IMG/VR virus record: IMGVR_UViG_3300021093_000228
Coordinates: 1-33,140 of that record
From: a virus
DNA length: 33,140 nucleotides
Direction: 5' to 3' (one strand)
Part shown: piece after piece, positions 27,208 through 33,140 of the stretch
Layout of the letters: each line of letters starts with the position of its first letter
Numbering within the stretch: the first letter of the stretch is position 1
Made by a program: the position numbers and the translations under genes
The notes under the pieces: model-generated
Seen by the model: only the letters and a program-made list of their open reading frames with translations
What the model was told of the DNA's origin: nothing
The model's database searches: none

Positions 27208-29702
27208 TGAGATTTTACACAAACGTCCAGATGGTCGGGGATCACTTCCTCGTTCGTGGTTATGATAATGGAGAACACTTCATGACCCGAGAGAAGTTTT
27301 CCCCGACTCTTTTTGTTCCTTCGAAAAGAGAAACTAAGTATCAAACTTTGAATGGAGAATATGTAGAACCTATTGAACCTGGATCAGTTCGTGAGTGTAG
27401 AGATTTCATCAAAAAGTATGATGGCGTAGAGGGATTTAAAATCTACGGGAACGATAGATATGTCTATCAATATCTCTCTGCTAAGTATCCAGAAGAGCAG
27501 ATCAAGTTTGATATTGACAAAGTCAAACTAGCAACCCTTGATATTGAGGTTGCGTCTGAGAATGGTTTCCCAGATGTAGAGTCTGCCGCTGAGGAAATTC
27601 TTCTCATCACACTTCAGGATTATTCTTCTAAGGAGATTATTACTTGGGGTAAAGGTCCTTTCAAACTAAAGCAGGGTAATCACTACTACAAGCAGTTCAA
27701 TAATGAATATGATCTTCTCAATGATTTTATTCATTGGTGGATGGATAATACACCAGAAGTAATTACTGGGTGGAACAGCAAGTTGTACGATATTCCATAC
27801 ATCGTTCGTCGCCTTGATCGTATTCTTGGTGAGAAACTGATGAAGCGCATTTCTCCTTGGGGATTGGTTACTGAACTGGAAACTTATATTGCTGGTCGTA
27901 AGAATATCTCTTATGATATTGGTGGAATCTCTCAGTTAGATTATCTGGATTTGTATAAGAAGTTTACTTACACCAACCAGGAATCATATCGATTAGATCA
28001 CATTGCCAGTGTTGAACTTGGTGCTAAGAAGTTAGATCACAGTGAGTTTGATACTTTCAAGGATTTCTACACAAAGGGTTGGCAGAAGTTTGTAGAATAT
28101 AACATCGTTGACGTGGAACTTGTTGACCGTATGGAAGACAAGATGAAACTCATCGAACTCGCTCTCACTATGGCATATGACGCCAAAGTAAACTATGAGG
28201 ACGTGTTTTATCAGGTTCGTATGTGGGATACGATCATCTACAATTATCTTAAGAAAAGAGATATTGTAATTCCACCTAAAGAAAAAACCGATAAAGATTC
28301 CAAGTATGCTGGTGCTTATGTAAAGGAACCGATCCCTGGAAAGTATGATTGGGTAGTGTCGTTTGACCTTAACTCTCTGTACCCTCACCTGATTATGCAA
28401 TACAATATTTCACCAGAGACTCTTCTGGATGAGAGGCATCCATCAGCAACAGTAGATAAAATCTTAAATCAATCCATTACATTTGAAATGTATAAGGATT
28501 ATGCTGTTTGTGCCAATGGTGCTATGTTTCGCAAGGATGTGCGTGGATTTTTGCCAGAACTGATGGAAAAGATCTATAAGGATCGAACTGTTTTTAAGAA
28601 AAAAATGCTTGCTGCCAAACAGGAGTATGAAAAAACACCAACAAAAGAACTTGAAAAAGAGATCGCACGGTGTAATAACATCCAAATGGCACGGAAGATT
28701 CAATTGAACTCTGCTTATGGTGCCATTGGTAACCAGTATTTTAGATATTACAAACTTGCAAACGCAGAAGCAATCACACTCTCTGGGCAAGTCTCTATCC
28801 GCTGGATTGAGGACAAGATGAACCAATATCTAAATAATCTGTTAAAAACTGAGGAAGTCGATTATGTTATCGCATCTGACACTGACTCGATCTATCTTAA
28901 CATGGGACCTATTGTTACTAAATTTTTTAGTAATAAGTCTGGTGATAAAATAGCAATTGTTTCCATACTTGATAAGATTTGTCAAGAAAAACTGGAACCA
29001 TTCATCGAACAGTCTTATCAGGAACTTGCGGATTACGTTTCGGCGTATGAACAAAAAATGCAAATGAAGCGTGAGAACATTGCTGAACGTGGTATTTGGA
29101 CTGCAAAGAAGCGTTATATTCTTAACGTATGGAACAGTGAAGGTGTTCAATACAATGAACCCAAACTGAAGATGATGGGTATTGAGGCAGTGAAGTCTTC
29201 TACACCTGCTCCTTGCCGACAGATGATTAAAGACGGTCTCAAACTTATGATGAGCGGAACTGAAGAGGATGTTATTAACTTCATTGATAGGTGCCGAAGT
29301 GAATTTAAGAAGATGCCACCAGAGCAGATTGCCTTTCCAAGAACTGCTTCTGACGTTGTAAAGTATCGTTCCTCATCCGACATTTATGTGAAGGGAACAC
29401 CCATTCATATTCGTGGAGCACTTTTATTCAATCACTATGTGAGGGAGAATAAACTTACAAATAAATATTCACTCATTGCTAATGGAGAAAAAATTAAATT
29501 TCTCTACTTGAAAAAACCAAATATTATTCAGGAAAATGTGATCTCATTTATCCAAGATTTTCCTAGAGAACTAAACCTTGACAAGTATGTGGACTATGAT
29601 CTACAATTTGAAAAGAGTTTTGTAGAACCACTCAAATCTATTCTTGACGCCATTGGATGGAGTGTCGAAAAAACTGTTAACCTTGAATTATTTTTTGCCT
29701 AA
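27207..29702 (+). CDS. 43: DNA polymerase gp43 (family B)
   Basis: This is the replicative polymerase with proofreading exonuclease. The protein has 831 residues (T4 898). The N-terminal exonuclease has Exo I LDIEV at 111-115 with the catalytic Asp112 and Glu114, then the ITGWNSKLYDIPYIVRR Exo II block, and the YNIVDVELVDRM Exo III block. Polymerase motif A is DLNSLYPHLIM near 386-396, motif B is KIQLNSAYGAIGNQYFR near 500 and motif C is SDTDSIY, with Asp558 and Asp560. The C-terminus, ending KTVNLELFFA, probably carries the clamp-binding peptide (LELFF). The gene is intact, without the split or intron found in some relatives. Confidence 0.98.
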   Translation: MRFYTNVQMVGDHFLVRGYDNGEHFMTREKFSPTLFVPSKRETKYQTLNGEYVEPIEPGSVRECRDFIKKYDGVEGFKIYGNDRYVYQYLSAKYPEEQIKFDIDKVKLATLDIEVASENGFPDVESAAEEILLITLQDYSSKEIITWGKGPFKLKQGNHYYKQFNNEYDLLNDFIHWWMDNTPEVITGWNSKLYDIPYIVRRLDRILGEKLMKRISPWGLVTELETYIAGRKNISYDIGGISQLDYLDLYKKFTYTNQESYRLDHIASVELGAKKLDHSEFDTFKDFYTKGWQKFVEYNIVDVELVDRMEDKMKLIELALTMAYDAKVNYEDVFYQVRMWDTIIYNYLKKRDIVIPPKEKTDKDSKYAGAYVKEPIPGKYDWVVSFDLNSLYPHLIMQYNISPETLLDERHPSATVDKILNQSITFEMYKDYAVCANGAMFRKDVRGFLPELMEKIYKDRTVFKKKMLAAKQEYEKTPTKELEKEIARCNNIQMARKIQLNSAYGAIGNQYFRYYKLANAEAITLSGQVSIRWIEDKMNQYLNNLLKTEEVDYVIASDTDSIYLNMGPIVTKFFSNKSGDKIAIVSILDKICQEKLEPFIEQSYQELADYVSAYEQKMQMKRENIAERGIWTAKKRYILNVWNSEGVQYNEPKLKMMGIEAVKSSTPAPCRQMIKDGLKLMMSGTEEDVINFIDRCRSEFKKMPPEQIAFPRTASDVVKYRSSSDIYVKGTPIHIRGALLFNHYVRENKLTNKYSLIANGEKIKFLYLKKPNIIQENVISFIQDFPRELNLDKYVDYDLQFEKSFVEPLKSILDAIGWSVEKTVNLELFFA

Positions 29703-29866
29703 TGGATCTTCCTATTGACGATAAAGAACTAGCAACCATTGTGAGTGCAATGCATCTTGGTGGTGATACTGCCCTTTATCAAAAACTTAAACTTGTGAAG
29801 GAACTGCGTGAGCAAAACCTTCCTTATAAAAAAATACTTCGTGAACAATACGGGATGGTAGCTTGA
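29702..29866 (+). CDS. Small 54-residue protein, unknown function
   Basis: It starts on the TAATG of the polymerase stop and ends on the TGATG of the next gene. The product begins MDLPIDDKELATIVSAMHLG and continues GDTALYQKLKLVKELREQNL, two probable helices with a glycine hinge. Such short helical genes between 43 and uvsX are common in cyanomyoviruses, but I know no function. The tight overlap on both sides supports it as coding. Confidence 0.75.
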   Translation: MDLPIDDKELATIVSAMHLGGDTALYQKLKLVKELREQNLPYKKILREQYGMVA

Positions 29867-30003
29867 TGGAAAACCTAATTGAAGTGAAATATCAGTTGAA
29901 AGAACACCAAAATGCTGTTCTATTTAAGTTCTTTAAAACAGAAGAAGAATCTAATTCGTTTAAAGAACAACATCCAGATTATGTTTTTATTGGAGATAAG
30001 TGA
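29866..30003 (+). CDS. Small 45-residue protein, unknown function
   Basis: Starts on the TGATG of the previous small gene and ends one base into the uvsX overlap (TGATG). The peptide reads MENLIEVKYQLKEHQNAVLF and KFFKTEEESNSFKEQHPDYV, with a strand-helix-strand look (EVKYQLKEH, KTEEESNSFKEQHP, YVFIGDK). No family recognised; coupling to uvsX on one side supports it. Confidence 0.7.
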   Translation: MENLIEVKYQLKEHQNAVLFKFFKTEEESNSFKEQHPDYVFIGDK

Positions 30004-31010
30004 TGGATTTTCTTAAAGATATCGTAAAAGAAATTGGTGATGACTACACTAAACTAGCATCAGACATTGATGAGACTGAGACTTATGTTGACACAGGTTC
30101 GTACATTTTTAATGCACTGGTTTCAGGTAGCATATTTGGTGGTGTATCTGGGAATAAGATTACTGCTATTGCTGGAGAGTCTTCTACTGGAAAGACTTTC
30201 TTCTCACTCGCTGTGGTTAAAAATTTTCTTGATACCAACCCTGATGGTTACTGCCTCTATTTTGACACTGAGGCTGCTATTAATAAATCACTCCTAGAAA
30301 GTCGTGGTATTGACCTGAGTCGTTTGGTTGTTGTGAATGTTGTAACCATTGAGGAATTCCGTAGCAAGGCACTCAAGGCAGTTGATATTTACTTAAAAAA
30401 ACCTGTAGATGAACGCAAACCCTGTATGTTTGTGTTAGACTCTCTGGGTATGCTTTCGACTGAGAAAGAGATTACTGATGCACTGAATGATAAACAAGTT
30501 CGTGACATGACCAAATCACAACTGGTTAAAGGTGCTTTCCGTATGCTCACTCTCAAGTTGGGGCAGGCAAACATTCCAATGATTGTTACCAACCACACTT
30601 ACGATGTTATTGGCGCTTACGTTCCTACAAAAGAAATGGGTGGTGGTAGTGGTCTTAAGTACGCCGCTTCTACTATCATATATCTCAGTAAGAAAAAGGA
30701 AAAAGACGGAACAGAAGTCATTGGAAACATTATCAAAGCAAAGACTGCTAAGTCACGTTTAAGTAAGGAGAACCAAGAAGTCAATGTCCGTCTATTTTAT
30801 GATGAGCGTGGTCTTGATCGCTATTATGGTCTTTTGGAACTCGGGGAACTCGCTGGACTCTGGAAGAATACTGCGGGGAGGTATGAGATTAATGGCAAGA
30901 AAGTTTATGGAAAGGAAATCTTAAAGAATCCTGACCAATATTTTACCGAAGAAGTAATGCAGCAACTTGATGCTGCCGCGAAACAAGAATTCTCTTATGG
31001 AACGAATTGA
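30003..31010 (+). CDS. uvsX: RecA-like recombinase UvsX
   Basis: UvsX performs strand exchange in recombination and in recombination-dependent replication. It has 335 residues from ATG 30003 (T4 393); a GTG one codon upstream is in frame. Walker A is GESSTGKT at 59-66, the FDTEAAIN motif is near 83-90, and Walker B is MFVLDSLGML near 142-151. The L1/L2 DNA-binding loops and a glycine-rich KEMGGGSGLKYAAST block follow near 210-225. It interacts with UvsY (11119). The C-terminus overlaps gene 41 by 14 bases. Confidence 0.96.
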   Translation: MDFLKDIVKEIGDDYTKLASDIDETETYVDTGSYIFNALVSGSIFGGVSGNKITAIAGESSTGKTFFSLAVVKNFLDTNPDGYCLYFDTEAAINKSLLESRGIDLSRLVVVNVVTIEEFRSKALKAVDIYLKKPVDERKPCMFVLDSLGMLSTEKEITDALNDKQVRDMTKSQLVKGAFRMLTLKLGQANIPMIVTNHTYDVIGAYVPTKEMGGGSGLKYAASTIIYLSKKKEKDGTEVIGNIIKAKTAKSRLSKENQEVNVRLFYDERGLDRYYGLLELGELAGLWKNTAGRYEINGKKVYGKEILKNPDQYFTEEVMQQLDAAAKQEFSYGTN

Positions 31011-32376
31011 GACCACAATTCTTAGAAATCTTGTATATAATGAAGAATATTCTAGGAAAGTAATTCCTTTTATTCAACCAGACTACTTTGAGCAGCGAAC
31101 AGAAAAAGTCATCTTCCAAGAAATTGTTCACTTTATTGTAAAGTATGGTTCGGCAATTACAACCGAAGCACTTCAAATTGAACTAGAGAATAGGACCGAT
31201 CTAACAGAAAGTGAAGTCAAGGAAGTGAGAGAGATTAGTTCTTCTCTCACCGATTTTCCAGTTGAGAAGCAGTGGTTACTTGATACTACTGAAAAGTGGT
31301 GTCGTGACCGTGCCATTTATTTGGCACTTATGGAGTCTATTAATATTGCTGATGGCAATAATGAAAAAAAGAATAGGGATGCCATTCCTTCTATTCTTTC
31401 CGACGCACTGGCAGTATCCTTTGATAATCATATTGGACACGATTACCTGAATGACTACGAAGCACGCTATGAGTCCTATCACAGAAAAGAGGATCGTATC
31501 CCGTTTGACCTTGAGTATTTTAACAAGATTACGAAAGGTGGTCTTCCTAATAAGACTCTTAACATCGCTCTTGCTGGGACAGGTGTTGGTAAGTCTCTAT
31601 TCATGTGTCATATGGCTAGCGCCTGTCTCCTTAACGGACACAATGTGCTTTACGTTACAATGGAGATGGCAGAGGAGAAAATTGCTGAACGTATTGACGC
31701 AAACCTTCTCAATGTCAACATCCAAGATTTGACAGACTTGCCAAAGACAACCTTTGAAAATAAGGTTACTAAACTCTCCAAGAAAACTCAAGGAACTCTA
31801 ATCATTAAAGAGTATCCTACTGCTTCGGCACATAGTGGACACTTTAAGGCACTTCTTAATGAGTTGTCACTTAAGAAGTCATTCCGCCCAGATATTATCT
31901 TCATTGATTACCTTAATATCTGTGCCTCTTCACGCTATAAGACAAACCTTTCTGTCAACTCATATTCTTATATTAAGGCAATTGCCGAAGAACTTCGTGG
32001 ATTGGCAGTAGAGGCAAATGTTCCTATCGTTTCTGCAACACAGACCACTCGCTCTGGTTATGGAAATAGTGATGTGGAACTGACTGATACGAGTGAATCA
32101 TTCGGTCTACCTGCTACTGCCGACCTTATGTTTGCTCTTATTTCCACCGAAGAGTTAGAAGGTCTTGGACAACTCATGGTGAAGCAACTGAAGAATCGCT
32201 ACAATGACCCCACCATCTACAAGCGTTTTATTGTGGGTATTGATAGAGCAAAGATGAGACTGTATGATTGCGAACAGTCTGCCCAGAAAGACATACTTGA
32301 CTCTGGGCAAGAAGACGAGTATAATGACTACGAAGACAAGAAACCCAAAAAATCATTCGAAGGATTTAAATTTTAA
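30997..32376 (+). CDS. 41: Replicative DNA helicase gp41 (DnaB family)
   Basis: gp41 is the hexameric helicase that unwinds the fork and binds the primase. It has 459 residues from ATG 30997 (MERIETTILRNLVYNEEY; T4 475). A longer start upstream is in frame, but this ATG fits the family. Residues 1-150 form the N-terminal collar. Walker A is AGTGVGKS at 193-200, Walker B is DIIFIDYLNI near 305-314, with an SATQTTR block near 347. The last 35 residues are acidic and Lys-rich. The 14-base overlap with uvsX and TAATG with mazG make it part of the same unit. No loader gp59 or primase gp61 is in the window. Confidence 0.96.
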   Translation: MERIETTILRNLVYNEEYSRKVIPFIQPDYFEQRTEKVIFQEIVHFIVKYGSAITTEALQIELENRTDLTESEVKEVREISSSLTDFPVEKQWLLDTTEKWCRDRAIYLALMESINIADGNNEKKNRDAIPSILSDALAVSFDNHIGHDYLNDYEARYESYHRKEDRIPFDLEYFNKITKGGLPNKTLNIALAGTGVGKSLFMCHMASACLLNGHNVLYVTMEMAEEKIAERIDANLLNVNIQDLTDLPKTTFENKVTKLSKKTQGTLIIKEYPTASAHSGHFKALLNELSLKKSFRPDIIFIDYLNICASSRYKTNLSVNSYSYIKAIAEELRGLAVEANVPIVSATQTTRSGYGNSDVELTDTSESFGLPATADLMFALISTEELEGLGQLMVKQLKNRYNDPTIYKRFIVGIDRAKMRLYDCEQSAQKDILDSGQEDEYNDYEDKKPKKSFEGFKF

Positions 32377-32786
32377 TGGAACGACATATTGATTTTGATC
32401 GCTATCAAAAGTTTGTAGATGCTGTAACCTCTGACGCATCTACTGATTTTCTTGCTCTTTCCGACCGTCTGGTTCAACTGGATGAGAAAGGAGCAAACAT
32501 TGAGCGACTACTTACTGCTGGTGTTGGCATCAATGCCGAGGGTGGCGAATTCCTAGAAATCATCAAAAAGATGGTTTTTCAGGGCAAACCTTGGAATGAA
32601 GATAACCGCCAACACCTTATTATTGAGTTGGGTGACCTGATGTGGTATGTTGCTCAAGCATGTATGGCATTGGGTGTTTCTTTTGATGATGTGATTGCCA
32701 CCAATGTTAAAAAACTTGAGAAGCGTTACCCAGAAGGTGCTTTTGATGTTTACTTCTCTGAAAACCGTGCTGCTGACGATCGATGA
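32376..32786 (+). CDS. mazG: MazG-type nucleotide pyrophosphohydrolase
   Basis: MazG enzymes remove pyrophosphate from nucleoside triphosphates. The protein has 136 residues with the metal-binding helices EGGEFLEIIKKMVFQGK at 55-71 and IIELGDLMWYVAQACMALG at 82-100; the four acidic ligands are Glu55, Glu58, Glu84 and Asp87 (the EXXE and EXXD pattern). MazG is often found in cyanophages. An idea that it reduces ppGpp has been proposed for cyanophage MazG, although the preferred substrate is not settled. It follows gene 41 (TAATG) and overlaps the next gene. Confidence 0.92.
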   Translation: MERHIDFDRYQKFVDAVTSDASTDFLALSDRLVQLDEKGANIERLLTAGVGINAEGGEFLEIIKKMVFQGKPWNEDNRQHLIIELGDLMWYVAQACMALGVSFDDVIATNVKKLEKRYPEGAFDVYFSENRAADDR

Positions 32787-32959
32787 CTAAAGATAAAAAA
32801 GTAACAGTTAAAATTCCTGTTCGTGCTGCAGCAGCAGTTCGTCAAGTGCTCTTTGAAGCACAACGCGGATATTCTTATGATCATGTGCCTGAGCGTATTG
32901 TTGAACTCCGTGAAGTTATTGCGGATCTTGACGATGCCATTGGTGCTGTGGTAGAATAA
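32783..32959 (+). CDS. Small 58-residue protein, unknown function
   Basis: It begins on the ATGA of mazG. The product, MTKDKKVTVKIPVRAAAAVR onwards, has a basic strand, then an alanine-rich helix with EAQRGYSYDHVPERIVELR and a C-terminal ADLDDAIGAVVE, a pattern resembling ribbon-helix-helix-like or small helical phage proteins, but I recognise no family. It is the last gene before the tRNAs and ends just before a hairpin. Confidence 0.75.
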   Translation: MTKDKKVTVKIPVRAAAAVRQVLFEAQRGYSYDHVPERIVELREVIADLDDAIGAVVE

Positions 32960-32965
32960 AAACCA

Positions 32966-32981
32966 CGACCCGAAAGGGTCG
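32966..32981 (+). other. GAAA-tetraloop hairpin between the last gene and the tRNAs
   Basis: CGACCC (32966-32971), GAAA and GGGTCG (32976-32981) form a perfect 6-bp hairpin with a stable GNRA loop. There is no T-run, and the tRNA gene begins three bases later, so it is more likely an RNA-processing or stability element than an efficient terminator. Confidence 0.6.
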
Positions 32982-32984
32982 CTT

Positions 32985-33057
32985 GGGGAATTAGCTCAGT
33001 TGGTAGAGCGCCTGCTTTGCAAGCAGGATGTCAGCGGTTCGAGTCCGCTATTCTCCA
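32985..33057 (+). tRNA. tRNA-Ala(UGC)
   Basis: A full 73-base cloverleaf. Acceptor arms GGGGAAT / ATTCTCC with one G-T pair, D stem GCTC / GAGC, anticodon stem CCTGC / GCAGG around loop TTTGCAA (anticodon TGC at 33018-33020), and a T arm AGCGG / CCGCT with loop TTCGAGT. The discriminator is A. The 3' CCA is not encoded. Alanine codons GCA/GCT are frequent in the window's late genes. Confidence 0.97.
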
Positions 33058-33059
33058 TT

Positions 33060-33139
33060 GCCCAAGTGGTGAAATTGGTATACACGCATGACTTAGGATC
33101 ATGTGCTTCGGCGTGGAGGTTCGAGTCCTCTCTTGGGCA
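33060..33139 (+). tRNA. tRNA-Leu(UAG)
   Basis: An 80-base gene with a long variable arm as expected for leucine. Acceptor arms GCCCAAG / CTTGGGC, anticodon stem CATGA / TCATG around loop CTTAGGA (anticodon TAG at 33094-33096, reading CUN codons), a variable arm TGCTTCGGCG and a T arm GAGG / CCTC with loop TTCGAGT. The discriminator is A; CCA is not encoded. It lies two bases after tRNA-Ala, so the two are probably one transcript. Confidence 0.95.
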
Positions 33140-33140
33140 T

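Noticed and set aside
1-33140. Searches by eye for CRISPR arrays, insertion sequences, integrase, introns, homing endonucleases or photosynthesis genes.
   Set aside because: No regularly spaced repeats, transposase motifs, interrupted core genes or psbA/psbD-like sequence were seen.

Overview
The window is a piece of a T4-like myovirus genome, most probably a marine cyanophage infecting Synechococcus or Prochlorococcus. Every gene I can support lies on the + strand, packed with ATGA or TAATG overlaps, and the gene order is that of T4-like cyanomyoviruses: 16-17-18-19-20-(67)-21-22-23-(tube/gp3-like)-uvsY-uvsW-55-47-46-(VWA/CobT-like)-(CobS-like AAA)-45-44-62-regA-43-uvsX-41-mazG-tRNAs. A DUF3110 gene (a cyanobacterial family), the CobS/CobT-like pair, an Hsp20 and a MazG support the cyanophage assignment. 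No photosynthesis gene, integrase, CRISPR array, intron or insertion sequence was seen.

Layout. 1-10385 is the head and tail block: end of the small terminase, large terminase, a zinc-finger orphan, sheath, tube, portal, a gp67-like core protein, an unknown beta-rich protein, protease, scaffold and major capsid protein, closed by a strong terminator. 10387-13458 holds a tail-tube-family protein, the recombination mediator UvsY, the UvsW helicase and an Sm-like protein. 13500-17271 holds the late sigma factor gp55 and the gp47/gp46 recombination nuclease with a DUF3110 protein between them. 17268-20750 holds a metallopeptidase-VWA protein and a MoxR/CobS-type AAA ATPase. 20729-32786 is the replication block: DUF3310 protein, clamp, clamp loader (with an adenine methyltransferase and small proteins between gp44 and gp62), RegA, Hsp20, two Sm-like proteins, DNA polymerase, UvsX, gp41 helicase and MazG. 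The end holds a small unknown gene and two tRNA genes, Ala(UGC) and Leu(UAG).

Regulation. Two promoter classes are visible. Copies of the T4 late promoter element TATAAATA, exact or with one mismatch, precede genes 18, 20, 67, 22, the tube-like gene, uvsW and a small gene after the VWA protein. Host-type sigma70 promoters (TTGACA, 16-17 bp, TATAAT) precede gene 55, the DUF3310-clamp genes, gene 44, a small gene after regA, and the Sm-like/polymerase genes. gp55 and the gp45 clamp, the proteins that activate late promoters in T4, are both encoded here.

Most noteworthy: (i) a family of four Sm-like paralogues scattered among the replication genes, and (ii) the HExxH + VWA protein with its AAA partner, usually read as cobaltochelatase CobT/CobS but equally compatible with a MoxR-VWA remodelling machine. 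No gene-free stretch exceeds 300 bases; the longest gaps, about 70-125 bases, carry the promoters and terminators listed.
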